Source: Planktomarina sp. (GTDB lineage: Bacteria; Pseudomonadota; Alphaproteobacteria; Rhodobacterales; Rhodobacteraceae). Taken from it: DNA of 41,896 nt. The stretch is taken from NCBI GenBank assembly GCA_020629235.1, contig JAHDDS010000012.1, positions 9,891-51,786 of the forward strand, in the 5' to 3' direction. Positions 1 to 9,081 of the stretch are shown here, in pieces. A program made the translations under genes and the position numbers. The notes under the pieces were generated by a model. That model made no database searches, was not told the origin of the DNA, and worked only from the letters and a program-made list of their open reading frames with translations. Positions within the stretch are counted from its first letter, which is position 1. Each line of letters opens with the position of its first letter.

Positions 1-3000
1 GTCTTCGCCCAGTCACGCCGCACCACGATTTTGTTGTCCTTCACTTTCGCCAACCCGCGTTGGTCTTCGATGAATTCCACCAGCCCCTGGGGCGATGCGA
101 ATTTGTCGTTGTGGAATTGAATGGTTGCCCCTTTGGGCCCGCCGTCCAGCTTGGCAATGCCAGCACGCTTGCACATCGCCTTGATGCGCACCACCAGCAT
201 CAGGGTGTTCACCTCTTTTGGCAGCGGGCCGAAGCGGTCGATCAGTTCAGCGGCAAAGCCTTCCAATTCGACTTTGGTGGTCAGCGTGGACAAACGCCGA
301 TACAGCCCCAACCGCACGTCCAAATCCGGCACATAGGCTTCTGGGATCATCACCGACACCCCCAGATTAATCTGGGGGGCCCAGGCGCCAGAATCTTCTG
401 GCAAGGACGCCTCGCCCGATTTGATCTTGGCAATCGCGTCTTCCAACATCTGCTGGTACAACTCGTACCCCACATCGCGCATCTGACCGGATTGTTCTTC
501 CCCCAACAGATTGCCTGCGCCGCGAATGTCCAAATCCTGGCTGGCCAAGGTGAACCCCGCGCCAAGGCTGTCCAAAGTGCCCAAGACGCGCAGGCGTTTT
601 TCAGCGGCAGGCGTCAGCTTCATCCGCGGCTTGGTGGTCATATAAGCAAAGGCCCGCGTTTTTGACCGCCCCACGCGACCGCGAATTTGATACAGTTGCG
701 CCAGGCCGAACATGTCCGCGCGGTGCACGATCATCGTGTTGGCCGTGGGGATATCAAGGCCGGATTCAACGATAGTCGTGGCCAGTAAAACGTCGAATTT
801 GCCGTCATAGAACGCGTTCATCTTGTCGTCCAATTCGCCCGCCGCCATCTGGCCGTGGGCCACCACGAAGGACACTTCGGGCACGTGGTCACGCAGGAAA
901 TCTTCAATTTCTGGAATATCGCGAATGCGGGGCACCACGAAAAAGCTTTGCCCCCCGCGATAGTGTTCGCGCAACAGCGCTTCGCGCAAAGTCACCGTGT
1001 CAAATTCACTGACATAGGTGCGGATGGCCAGCCGGTCCACGGGCGGCGTGCCGATGATCGACAGATCCCGCACACCAGACAAAGACAGTTGCAACGTGCG
1101 CGGAATCGGCGTGGCGGTCAGCGTCAGCACGTGGATGTCGGACCGCAGTTCCTTCAAGCGTTCTTTGTGGCCCACCCCGAAGCGCTGTTCTTCATCGATG
1201 ATCAGCAGACCCAGATTGTGAAAGCGCACCGATTTGGCCAACACCGCATGGGTGCCCACAACGATGTCCACAGTTCCACGCGCCAGACCGTCGCGGGTTT
1301 TTTCCGCCTCGGACGTGCCCACAAAGCGCGAAAGGGCGCGGACTTCCAAGGGAAAGCCCCGGAACCGTTCTTTGAACGACTTGGCATGTTGGCGGGCCAG
1401 CAGGGTCGTGGGGGCGATGACCGCCACCTGAAGCCCCGACATGGCCGCCACAAACGCCGCGCGCATGGCCACTTCTGTTTTGCCAAATCCCACGTCGCCA
1501 CAAATCAAGCGGTCCATGGGGCGACCGGCGTTCAGGTCTTCCACCACGGCTTCGATGGCCGTCAACTGGTCGTCTGTTTCTTGGTACGGAAAGCGGGCGT
1601 TGAACGCTTCCCACATGCCCAGGGGCGGGTCGATGATGGGGGCTTTGCGCAATGCCCGTTCCGCAGCCACGCGCATCAACCGGTCGGCCATTTCCTTGAT
1701 GCGTTCTTTCAAACGCGCCTTTTTGGCCTGCCACGCACCCCCGCCCAGCTTGTCCAACAGACCTTCATCGTGGCCGTATCGCGACAGCAGTTCGATGTTT
1801 TCCACCGGCAGATACAGCTTGGCGTTTTCGGCGTATTCCAGCAGCAAGCATTCATGGGGCGCACCGGCGGCTGTGACGATGTCCATGCCCTTGTACCGGC
1901 CAATCCCGTGGTCCACGTGCACCACCAAATCCCCCAAAGACAGGCTTTGGCTTTCGGTCAGGAAGTTTTCCGCGCGTTTGCGTTTCTTAGGCGCGCGCAC
2001 CAGGCGGTCACCCAGAACGTCTTGTTCGGATATCACGCAAAGATCACGCGTCTCGAACCCGTGGTCCAGGGCCCAAATCGCCACATAGAGACCTGCACCG
2101 CGAATGTCCTTGGCCGATGCGATGGCGATGGTTCCCGCCAAACCTTCGTCCGCCAAAAGCGCTGAAATCCGTTCACGCGCGCCTTCAGAATAAGACGCGA
2201 TCACCACGGGTTTTTCTTCAAGCTTTGCTTTCACCATGTCCGCCAGTGCGTTGAACAGGTTTATGTTTTCAGCTTGTCGTTCCGGTGCGAAATCACGCCC
2301 GATCTTTGCGCCTGCGTCCGTGACACCCGCCCCCGTTGGCAGCGCCAAGGCAGACAGTTTTACCGTGCGTTTGTCCGCCAGTTGTTCTGCAAACCCGTCC
2401 ACATCCAGATACAGCGCGTCTGGGGCCACGGGTTTATACACCGCGTCCAATCGCCCGGATGCCCGCTGCGCGTCCATGCGCGCATCGTACTGATCGGCAA
2501 TGCCGTCCCACCGCGCCTGATGGGCAGCGCTCAAAGCTTCATCCAACACAACGCTGGCCTTGGGCAGATAGTCGAACAGCGTTTCAAGGTGATCTTGAAA
2601 GAACGGCAACCAGTGTTCCACGCCTTGATATTTGCGCCCTGCGGACACCGCCTCATACAGCGGATCATCGGTGCCAGCCGCGCCGAATTCTTGGCGGTAA
2701 TTCTGGCGAAACCTGCGGATGGACGCCTCGTCCAGCAAAATCTCGGACACGGGCACCAGTTCCACCCGGTCCAAATGTTCCACAGTGCGTTGGGTTTCCG
2801 GATCAAAGCGGCGGATGCCGTCCAAAACATCGCCGAACAGGTCCAGACGAATGGGGCCCGTTTGGCCAGGTGGAAAGATGTCGATGATCCCGCCGCGCAC
2901 GGCATAGTCGCCCGGTTCCATCACTGTCGGCGATTGTGTGAACCCCATGCGTACCAGGGCGGCCCGCAGGTGATCTTCGTCGATATGGTGGTCTTTGTGG

Positions 3001-3359
3001 GCCACGAACACGGCGTCTTGCAACACGGCGCGCGCAGGGACCCGTTGGGTGGCTGCGGCGAGGGTTGTCAGCACCACGAATTCTTTTGGCATGGTGGCGG
3101 CAAAACTGGCCAAGGCCGCCAGTCGCGCCGCAGACACATCGCTGTTGGGCGACACCCGGTCATAAGGCAAGCAATCCCAGGCCGGGAATTCGAACACTGG
3201 CAAATGGGGCGCGAAAAAATTCAAGGCATCCCGCATCGCCACCAGGCGCTTGGCATCCAAGGCCACGTGCACAGCCCCGCCCCCACCTTGCGCTTCGGCG
3301 GCAAGAATGGTGGCGTCAAACCCTGGGGGGGCACTGCTGATGGTCACGGACGAAGTCAT
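1..3359 (-). CDS. mfd: Transcription-repair coupling factor Mfd (3' end outside window)
   Basis: Mfd is a DNA translocase that removes RNA polymerase stalled at lesions and recruits UvrA for nucleotide excision repair. About 1119 codons are visible from an ATG at 3359, and the frame is still open at the window edge; the family is usually about 1150 residues, so only the C-terminal end is missing. An N-terminal UvrB-like region is followed by the RNA-polymerase-interaction domain ([13 protein letters not shown]), the helicase Walker A motif GDVGFGKT near residue 620, the Walker B-type box DEEQRFG near residue 720, and the [10 protein letters not shown] and QIRGRVGR helicase motifs. The reading frame is intact. 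The gene reads in the same direction as the small membrane protein gene upstream (31 bp gap). Confidence 0.97.
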   Translation of the reverse strand, partial: MTSSVTISSAPPGFDATILAAEAQGGGGAVHVALDAKRLVAMRDALNFFAPHLPVFEFPAWDCLPYDRVSPNSDVSAARLAALASFAATMPKEFVVLTTLAAATQRVPARAVLQDAVFVAHKDHHIDEDHLRAALVRMGFTQSPTVMEPGDYAVRGGIIDIFPPGQTGPIRLDLFGDVLDGIRRFDPETQRTVEHLDRVELVPVSEILLDEASIRRFRQNYRQEFGAAGTDDPLYEAVSAGRKYQGVEHWLPFFQDHLETLFDYLPKASVVLDEALSAAHQARWDGIADQYDARMDAQRASGRLDAVYKPVAPDALYLDVDGFAEQLADKRTVKLSALALPTGAGVTDAGAKIGRDFAPERQAENINLFNALADMVKAKLEEKPVVIASYSEGARERISALLADEGLAGTIAIASAKDIRGAGLYVAIWALDHGFETRDLCVISEQDVLGDRLVRAPKKRKRAENFLTESQSLSLGDLVVHVDHGIGRYKGMDIVTAAGAPHECLLLEYAENAKLYLPVENIELLSRYGHDEGLLDKLGGGAWQAKKARLKERIKEMADRLMRVAAERALRKAPIIDPPLGMWEAFNARFPYQETDDQLTAIEAVVEDLNAGRPMDRLICGDVGFGKTEVAMRAAFVAAMSGLQVAVIAPTTLLARQHAKSFKERFRGFPLEVRALSRFVGTSEAEKTRDGLARGTVDIVVGTHAVLAKSVRFHNLGLLIIDEEQRFGVGHKERLKELRSDIHVLTLTATPIPRTLQLSLSGVRDLSIIGTPPVDRLAIRTYVSEFDTVTLREALLREHYRGGQSFFVVPRIRDIPEIEDFLRDHVPEVSFVVAHGQMAAGELDDKMNAFYDGKFDVLLATTIVESGLDIPTANTMIVHRADMFGLAQLYQIRGRVGRSKTRAFAYMTTKPRMKLTPAAEKRLRVLGTLDSLGAGFTLASQDLDIRGAGNLLGEEQSGQMRDVGYELYQQMLEDAIAKIKSGEASLPEDSGAWAPQINLGVSVMIPEAYVPDLDVRLGLYRRLSTLTTKVELEGFAAELIDRFGPLPKEVNTLMLVVRIKAMCKRAGIAKLDGGPKGATIQFHNDKFASPQGLVEFIEDQRGLAKVKDNKIVVRRDWAK

Positions 3360-3390
3360 AGTGCGGGACCTACGGCCCGTGGGGGCGGTG

Positions 3391-3924
3391 TCAACCAATT
3401 CGCGTCCCCTGCACGGTCCACAGCGTCAGCAGCAACAGCACAAACCCCACCCACGCTGCCAGCCGCAGCTGTTTTTCGCGGTGCAACGCCGCAAGCCGCG
3501 CAGCCGTGTCACCCTGCGTGCGCAGAATATGGTTATCGCGAAACCAAAAGAACGACTGCGCAGCGACAATCAACGCAATCCCTTGGGCCATTCCCCAGCC
3601 TGCCACCACGGCCAAAAACACCAACGCCGCCAAAAGTCCGCTGATCGCGAAGATCGTGCCCGGCCCGATGCGGTTTATCTGACCTATGCGCCGGGTTTTC
3701 TGGATGGCCCATGTCCTTTCGAATTCGTCCGGGGCATCGTTTTTGGCGGCCTCCACCGCGTCAAAGGATATCCCGCCGATGTTGGAGACATGAAAAATCC
3801 ATTGCACCGTCACCAGGGCCCAAAACCAAAAGCTGCCAAAAGGTGTTTCATGCACGAAGTTCAGCACAGCGATCCATCCAAAGCCCCAAGGCCCTCTGGG
3901 TATCACCAAATGCCCCCTTGGCAA
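3391..3924 (-). CDS. Small multi-pass membrane protein of unknown function
   Basis: A 177-residue open frame when read from a TTG at 3924. The start is uncertain: no clear ribosome binding site precedes the TTG, and a GTG twenty codons in is an alternative. About four hydrophobic segments can be seen: one near residues 30-50 (SFWFWALVTVQWIFHV), two closely spaced near 88-125, and one near 155-170, followed by a short tail ending RIG. Between the first two lies a charged cytoplasmic-looking stretch. Topology and the C-terminal tail recall the Rhodobacterales family sometimes annotated as 'component of SufBCD complex', but I cannot confirm that from motifs. It lies 31 bp upstream of mfd on the same strand and diverges from hemB, so it may be cotranscribed with mfd. 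Confidence 0.7.
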   Translation of the reverse strand: MPRGHLVIPRGPWGFGWIAVLNFVHETPFGSFWFWALVTVQWIFHVSNIGGISFDAVEAAKNDAPDEFERTWAIQKTRRIGQINRIGPGTIFAISGLLAALVFLAVVAGWGMAQGIALIVAAQSFFWFRDNHILRTQGDTAARLAALHREKQLRLAAWVGFVLLLLTLWTVQGTRIG

Positions 3925-3998
3925 GGCACTTGCGCCGTGTCAATTTCCGTGGACTGCCCGGTGTCATGAAGATTTGGCAGTGGAAGAAAGGACCCGCC

Positions 3999-4997
3999 AT
4001 GGCCCCGTTGATTGTTCCTGAATTTCCCAAAGCCCGCTTTCGGCGTTTGAAACAGTCCGCTGCTTTGCGCCGCATGGTGTCTGAAACGCAGCTGACGCCC
4101 GCTGATTTTATTTGGCCGATCTTTGTGCAAGCGGGCCAAGATACCGTCAGCGATGTGCCGTCCATGCCCGGTGTCCAGCGTCACAGTGTGGACCGCCTGC
4201 CCGATTTGGCCCGCACGGCCCGCGATCTGGGCATCCCGGCCATCTGCATCTTTCCTTACACCGACCCCGCGCTGAAAACCCAAACATGCGAAGAAGCCTG
4301 GAACCCCGACAATCTGTCAAACCGCGCCATTCGCGCCATCAAAGACGCCGTGCCAGACATCGCCGTGATGACCGACATCGCGCTGGATCCGTACAACATC
4401 AACGGCCACGACGGGATTGTACGCGACGGGGTGATCGTGAACGACGAAACGGTGGACGCATTGGTGCGCATGGGCCGTGCGCAGGCCCAGGCGGGGGCCG
4501 ACATTTTGGGCCCGTCGGACATGATGGACGGACGGATCAGTGCGTTGCGCACGATGTTGGAAGCAGACGGCCACCATAACGTCACCATTCTGTCGTATGC
4601 TGCGAAATATGCCAGCGCGTTCTACGGCCCCTTTCGCGATGCGGTTGGGGCGTCAGGGGCTTTGGTGGGGGACAAAAAGACCTATCAAATGGACCCCGCC
4701 AACACGGACGAGGCGTTGCGCCTGGTGCAACGCGACCTGCAAGAAGGCGCCGACATGGTGATGGTCAAACCCGGCATGGCGTATTTGGACATTTGCCGGC
4801 GCGTGAAGGACGCCTTTGGGGCACCCACCTTTGCCTATCAAGTGTCGGGCGAATACGCGATGCTGAAGGCCGCCGCCGCCAACGGCTGGCTGGATGGCGA
4901 CGCGGTGATGATGGAAAGCCTGATGGCCTTCAAACGCGCAGGCTGCGACGGCATCTTGACCTATTTCGCCTGCGACGCCGCCCGCGCACTTTCGTAA
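3999..4997 (+). CDS. hemB: Delta-aminolevulinic acid dehydratase (porphobilinogen synthase)
   Basis: Condenses two 5-aminolevulinate molecules into porphobilinogen, the second committed step of tetrapyrrole synthesis (heme, and bacteriochlorophyll or cobalamin where made). 332 residues, normal for the family. The Schiff-base lysine is Lys257 in MVMVKPGM, and the second active-site lysine is Lys203 in SYAAKYAS. At the metal site, Zn-type enzymes have three cysteines; this one has the Asp pattern TDIALDPYNINGHDG (Asp126, Asp130, Asp138), so it belongs to the Zn-independent, Mg/K-type class known from Bradyrhizobium and Pseudomonas. The ATG at 3999 is chosen because AGAAAGGA lies just upstream; the frame is open further 5' but that stretch is antisense to the neighbouring membrane protein gene. 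Confidence 0.97.
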   Translation: MAPLIVPEFPKARFRRLKQSAALRRMVSETQLTPADFIWPIFVQAGQDTVSDVPSMPGVQRHSVDRLPDLARTARDLGIPAICIFPYTDPALKTQTCEEAWNPDNLSNRAIRAIKDAVPDIAVMTDIALDPYNINGHDGIVRDGVIVNDETVDALVRMGRAQAQAGADILGPSDMMDGRISALRTMLEADGHHNVTILSYAAKYASAFYGPFRDAVGASGALVGDKKTYQMDPANTDEALRLVQRDLQEGADMVMVKPGMAYLDICRRVKDAFGAPTFAYQVSGEYAMLKAAAANGWLDGDAVMMESLMAFKRAGCDGILTYFACDAARALS

Positions 4998-5018
4998 AAC
5001 GCCGTAACACTTGGTGAC

Positions 5019-5048
5019 GTGACAAGTCCGGTCCGTTTGTGATATACT
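5019..5048 (+). promoter_or_regulatory. Sigma-70-type promoter for the YSC84 lipoprotein gene
   Basis: A -35 element GTGACA (5019-5024, one mismatch to TTGACA) and a -10 element TATACT (5043-5048, one mismatch to TATAAT) are separated by 18 bases in the hemB-lipoprotein gap. Transcription would begin near 5055, giving a leader of about 40 nt before the ATG at 5096. The leader contains a short CCCC/GGGG hairpin at 5060-5073. Confidence 0.5.
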
Positions 5049-5095
5049 GCTTGAAATGACCCCAAAAATGGGGCGTGCAGATATCGGGCAGAACC

Positions 5096-5653
5096 ATGAC
5101 ATTGATAAAGAAACGCAGTTTTGTGCTGGGGCTGGCATCGGCCGCAATCTTGGCGGGGTGCGGCAACGGCATCGGCAGCAACGGTGCCGCGCGCATCGAC
5201 GGGCGCGTCGACGCCACATTGGCGTACATGTACGAACAGCACCCTGGCACCAAACAATTGGCGTTGAATTCCAAGGGCATGTTGGTGATGCCACTGGTCA
5301 CCAAAGGTGGGCTGGGCCTGGGCGGGGGATACGGGCGCGGCGCGCTGATGATCAACAATCGCACGGTGGATTACTATGCCGCAGCCCACGCCAGCGCGGG
5401 TCTGCAAATCGGCGTGGCGCAATATTCCCACGTTTTGTTTTTCATGACCGAAGACGCTTTGCGGGAATTCCGGGCCTCGTCGGGATGGGCTGCGGGGGCC
5501 AATGTGGAATACGCCCTGTTGGATTCGTCTGACGATTTGCGGGCCGACACCACCACCACATTTTCACCCGTGGTGGCCGTGGTCTTTGCCCAAGCCGGGT
5601 TGCGTGCGGGCCTGACGCTGGAAGGCATCAAATACACCCGCATCATCCCATAA
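5096..5653 (+). CDS. YSC84/SYLF-domain lipoprotein
   Basis: 185 residues. It begins with a lipoprotein signal peptide: basic residues KKR, a hydrophobic core, and lipobox LAGC with the lipidated cysteine at residue 22. The rest resembles the Ysc84/SYLF domain: a short helix, then glycine-rich strands (KGMLVMPLVTKGGLGLGGGYGRG) and a second half ending GLTLEGIKYTRIIP. In eukaryotes this fold binds phosphoinositides; bacterial members are periplasmic lipoproteins of unknown role. I chose the ATG at 5096 because it places the signal peptide at the N-terminus; an in-frame GTG at 5075 would add seven residues. Its stop lies three bases from the stop of the convergent dehydrogenase gene. Confidence 0.88.
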   Translation: MTLIKKRSFVLGLASAAILAGCGNGIGSNGAARIDGRVDATLAYMYEQHPGTKQLALNSKGMLVMPLVTKGGLGLGGGYGRGALMINNRTVDYYAAAHASAGLQIGVAQYSHVLFFMTEDALREFRASSGWAAGANVEYALLDSSDDLRADTTTTFSPVVAVVFAQAGLRAGLTLEGIKYTRIIP

Positions 5654-5656
5654 CCG

Positions 5657-6529
5657 TCACCCCAGGCTGCGCAGTCGTTTGATCAGGCTGGAGGTGTCCC
5701 ACCGCCCACCGCCCTGCTTTTGCACGTCCTTATAGAACTGATCCACCAGGGCTGTGACCGGCAAGCTGGCACCGTTTTCGTCCGCCGTGGCCAAGCAGAT
5801 GCCCAGGTCCTTGCGCATCCAATCGACGGCAAAGCCGAAGTCATAGTCGTCCTTGGCCATAGTTTGATACCGGTTCGACATTTGCCAACTGCCCGCGGCC
5901 CCTTGGCTGATCACCGACACCACATCTTCAATGTCCAACCCGGCTTTTTCTGCGAAATGCAGGCCTTCGGACAAGCCCTGAACAAGGCCCGCGATGCAGA
6001 TTTGGTTGACCATCTTGGTCAACTGCCCTGCCCCGCTGTCCCCCAACCGACGACACGCTTTGGCATAGACCTGCATAACTGGTTCGGCCTTGGCGTATGT
6101 GTCCGTGTCCCCGCCGCACATGATCCCCAGTTGCGCGTTTTCTGCCCCGGCCTGTCCGCCTGACACAGGCGCATCCACAAAGCCCACGCCGCGATCTTGG
6201 GCTGCGGCATACATTTCGCGCGTCACCTTGGCAGACACCGTGGTGTGATCCACAAAGATCGCACCGGGGGCCATGGCAGCCAATGCACCGTCTTCACCGA
6301 TACACACCTGGCGCAGATCATCGTCGTTGCCCACGCACGCCATGACAAAGTCTGCCCCCCTGGCCGCTTCGGCTGGTGTTGCGGCGTGGTGGCCGCCGTG
6401 CTGTTTCACCCAAGCTTGCGCCTTTGCGGCGGTGCGATTGTACACCGTCACCGCATGGCCCGCCGCTTGCAAATGTCCCGCCATGGGAAACCCCATCACG
6501 CCCAATCCCAGAAAACTCACCTTCGCCAT
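5657..6529 (-). CDS. NAD(P)-dependent 3-hydroxyisobutyrate dehydrogenase-family oxidoreductase
   Basis: 290 residues, typical of the beta-hydroxyacid dehydrogenase family (3-hydroxyisobutyrate dehydrogenase, tartronate semialdehyde reductase). The N-terminal Rossmann motif is FLGLGVMGFPMAGHL (residues 6-20). The substrate signature DAPVSGGQAGA is at 119-129, and the catalytic lysine is Lys172 in GAGQLTKMVNQ. A later KD pair in WMRKDLG fits the cofactor/substrate cleft. The exact substrate cannot be read from sequence; valine catabolism (mmsB) or glyoxylate/tartronate metabolism (garR/glxR) are both possible. The ATG at 6529 directly precedes the Rossmann strand; the open frame extends 20 codons upstream into the region shared with the divergent acylase gene. 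It stands alone, with no valine-degradation neighbours. Confidence 0.92.
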   Translation of the reverse strand: MAKVSFLGLGVMGFPMAGHLQAAGHAVTVYNRTAAKAQAWVKQHGGHHAATPAEAARGADFVMACVGNDDDLRQVCIGEDGALAAMAPGAIFVDHTTVSAKVTREMYAAAQDRGVGFVDAPVSGGQAGAENAQLGIMCGGDTDTYAKAEPVMQVYAKACRRLGDSGAGQLTKMVNQICIAGLVQGLSEGLHFAEKAGLDIEDVVSVISQGAAGSWQMSNRYQTMAKDDYDFGFAVDWMRKDLGICLATADENGASLPVTALVDQFYKDVQKQGGGRWDTSSLIKRLRSLG

Positions 6530-6606
6530 GGGTTTGCGCCCCCTCTTATTCGTGGTTATGTCACGACACCTATCGCGTGCAGCAATCACGTCAATCGGGA
6601 GCGATC

Positions 6607-9078
6607 ATGGAACGGGCATTTTACCTTCTGCTGCGGCTTGGTTTCGCCGTCTTGATCTTGGGCGGGTTGGCCATCTTTTTCTTGGTGACGTTCCTGTCGC
6701 GGTCGATCCCTGACTATGACGACGATTTGCAGGTGACCGGCCTGCAAGGCGATGTTGAAATCGTGCGATCCACCTATAACATTCCGCATATTTTCGCAGA
6801 CGCCGACGAAGACGTGATGTTTGGCCTTGGCTTTGCCCATGCGCAAGACCGGCTGTGGCAGATGACGATGCTGCGGCGCACAGCCCAGGGCCGTTTGTCC
6901 GAAGTGTTTGGCCGCGACACGTTGCAGATCGACATGTTGATGCGGCGACTGGATCTGTACCGCCTGGCCAGCCAATCGGTCAGCGGGCTGCATCCGCAAA
7001 CCAAAAGATTCCTGGACGCCTATGCCAAGGGCGTGAACGCCTGGATCAGTGAAATCAACACCCAAGCGCGCGGACGCGGGGCCCCGGAATTTTTCGTCTT
7101 TTCCAACGCCATAGCACCGTGGCAAGCCGCCGACAGTTTGGCCGTAATCAAAGTAATGGGGGTGCAATTTTCGTCGCACCTGGAAGAAGAGGTGTTGAAA
7201 GCCCGCCTGTCGTTGATTTTGGACGCAGATCGGGTGCAAGACTTGATGCCCGACACGTTGGGCCGACCGGTGGCGGAATTGCCGAACTATGCCAGTCTGG
7301 TGCCGGATGTGACGCCAAGCTTTGCGGCCCTGCCCCAATCCCACCACCCGCTGTCGCCGGTCAAACCGCGGGCTTTTGCCGGGGCATCCAACGCGTGGGC
7401 CGCCGCCAAAGAACGCAGCGCAGCGGGGGCAAGTCTTTTGGCCAACGACCCGCATTTGGGCCTGACGGCGCCAACGATTTGGTATCTGGCCCGGCTGGAT
7501 CTGTCGTCGGGCGGGGTCATCGGTGGGACAATCCCGGGCATTCCTGCCGTATTGGTGGGACGGTCTGCCAAACTGGGCTGGGGTTTGACGTCGTCTTATG
7601 TGGACGACCAAGACCTGTATATCGAACAGCTGGAACCCAACACGCCGGACAATTATCTGACGCCCACGGGATACAAACCGTTTGAGACGCGCCAGTCGAT
7701 TATTCGCATCAAAGACGACGCCCCCGTTACCTTGCAACTGCGCTGGACAGAAAACGGGCCTGTCTTACCCGGCTCGCACTATGATCTGAAATCCATCACG
7801 CCCGCCAATCACGTAGTGTCGCTGGCCTGGCCCGTGTTGACCGCCAAAGACACATCCATGGACGCGATGGTGGGGGTAATGCGCGCCCAAGACATCACCG
7901 GGGCGCTGGAAGCATCGGAACGTTTCATCGGCCCGTCACAAAATCTGACCCTGGCCGATGCCGAAACCGTGGCCATGAAAACCATCGGCGCCCTGCCCAA
8001 ACGCGACCCCGCCCACCAATCCCAAGGCCGTATTCCCAGCCCCGGTTGGATCGCCCAGAACCGCTGGCAAGGGATCTTCGCGCCCGACAGCAACCCGGTC
8101 TTTTGGGGGGAAGACGGCGGCATCGTGGGGAACACCAACAACAAGGTCATCGACCGGCCCTTCCCCGACCACCTGTCCTTCACCTGGGGCGACACGCAGC
8201 GCGTCCAACGGTGGGAACGCCTGATGCAAAACCGCAAGGTGCACACGCGCGGCAGTTTCATCGAAGCTCAGCTGGACACCGTGTCCCCAACAGCCCGCAG
8301 CCTGCTGCCGCTGATGGGCAAAAATCTGTGGTTCGAGGCTGTGGCTGCCGAAGTGGGCAGCGCCGACGCCCGCCGCCAAGAGGCGCTGAAACTTCTGGCC
8401 AACTGGAACGGGGAAATGAACGAACATCTGCCCGAACCGCTGTTGTTTTCTGCCTGGCTGCGGGCCTTGCAACAGCGCCTGATCCAGGATGAATTGGGTC
8501 CCTTGGCGGCGTCTTTTCAGCACCCGGAACCGCATTTCATCGAAAAGGTCCTGCGCAACGTCGACGGGGCATCCAAGTGGTGTGACATTTTGCAGTCCGC
8601 CCCGATCGAAACTTGCGAACAGATTGCCCGCGTGGCCCTGGAAGACGCGTTGAATTGGCTGGATGACACCTATGGCGGCACGGTCGCTGCGCTGCGATGG
8701 GGCGACGCCCATATGGCGCGCCATGACCACCCGGTGTTGGGAAATGTTCCGGTCTTGAACTGGTTTGTGAACATCCGCCAGTCTACGTCAGGCGGCGACA
8801 ACACGTTGATGCGCGGGCGCACATCGGGCGATCCGGCAGCGCCGTTTATGAACGTCCACGCGGCCGGGTATCGCGGGGTCTATGACTTTTCGGACCCCGA
8901 CAGTTCGGTCTTCGCCATCTCCACGGGCCAAAGCGGGCATCCGCTGTCGCGGCACTATGAAGACATCGGCGAACTGTGGCGACGCGGGGAATACATCAAC
9001 ATGTCGCTGGACCCCGATTTGGCGCGCGCCGGGGCCGAAGGCATCACTGTCTTGCGGCCCAAAGATGGGGCGGAATAG
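6607..9078 (+). CDS. Penicillin acylase-family N-terminal nucleophile hydrolase
   Basis: 823 residues. Penicillin acylases and acyl-homoserine-lactone acylases are made as one precursor that self-cleaves before a serine, which becomes the catalytic N-terminus of the beta chain. Here the likely nucleophile is Ser261 in FAGASNAWAAA, a good match to the family G-S/A-N-A-W site, with NDPHLGL following about 20 residues later. The alpha chain starts with a hydrophobic segment (residues 5-30), so the enzyme is probably exported or membrane anchored. The family motifs DxxGVPHI-like (STYNIPHIFA) and GFAHAQDRLWQM are present. Substrate is unknown: beta-lactam side chains, AHL signals or other N-acyl amides are possible. 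The ATG at 6607 has GGGAG upstream at 6598-6602. Its stop is three bases from the convergent hflX stop. Confidence 0.93.
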   Translation: MERAFYLLLRLGFAVLILGGLAIFFLVTFLSRSIPDYDDDLQVTGLQGDVEIVRSTYNIPHIFADADEDVMFGLGFAHAQDRLWQMTMLRRTAQGRLSEVFGRDTLQIDMLMRRLDLYRLASQSVSGLHPQTKRFLDAYAKGVNAWISEINTQARGRGAPEFFVFSNAIAPWQAADSLAVIKVMGVQFSSHLEEEVLKARLSLILDADRVQDLMPDTLGRPVAELPNYASLVPDVTPSFAALPQSHHPLSPVKPRAFAGASNAWAAAKERSAAGASLLANDPHLGLTAPTIWYLARLDLSSGGVIGGTIPGIPAVLVGRSAKLGWGLTSSYVDDQDLYIEQLEPNTPDNYLTPTGYKPFETRQSIIRIKDDAPVTLQLRWTENGPVLPGSHYDLKSITPANHVVSLAWPVLTAKDTSMDAMVGVMRAQDITGALEASERFIGPSQNLTLADAETVAMKTIGALPKRDPAHQSQGRIPSPGWIAQNRWQGIFAPDSNPVFWGEDGGIVGNTNNKVIDRPFPDHLSFTWGDTQRVQRWERLMQNRKVHTRGSFIEAQLDTVSPTARSLLPLMGKNLWFEAVAAEVGSADARRQEALKLLANWNGEMNEHLPEPLLFSAWLRALQQRLIQDELGPLAASFQHPEPHFIEKVLRNVDGASKWCDILQSAPIETCEQIARVALEDALNWLDDTYGGTVAALRWGDAHMARHDHPVLGNVPVLNWFVNIRQSTSGGDNTLMRGRTSGDPAAPFMNVHAAGYRGVYDFSDPDSSVFAISTGQSGHPLSRHYEDIGELWRRGEYINMSLDPDLARAGAEGITVLRPKDGAE

Positions 9079-9081
9079 CCG

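Noticed and set aside
855-2165. A 436-codon open frame on the plus strand
   Set aside because: Antisense to mfd, which runs intact through this region with its helicase motifs.
5060-5073. CCCC/GGGG hairpin after hemB as an intrinsic terminator
   Set aside because: The stem is only four base pairs and has no T run; it also lies downstream of the putative promoter of the next gene.
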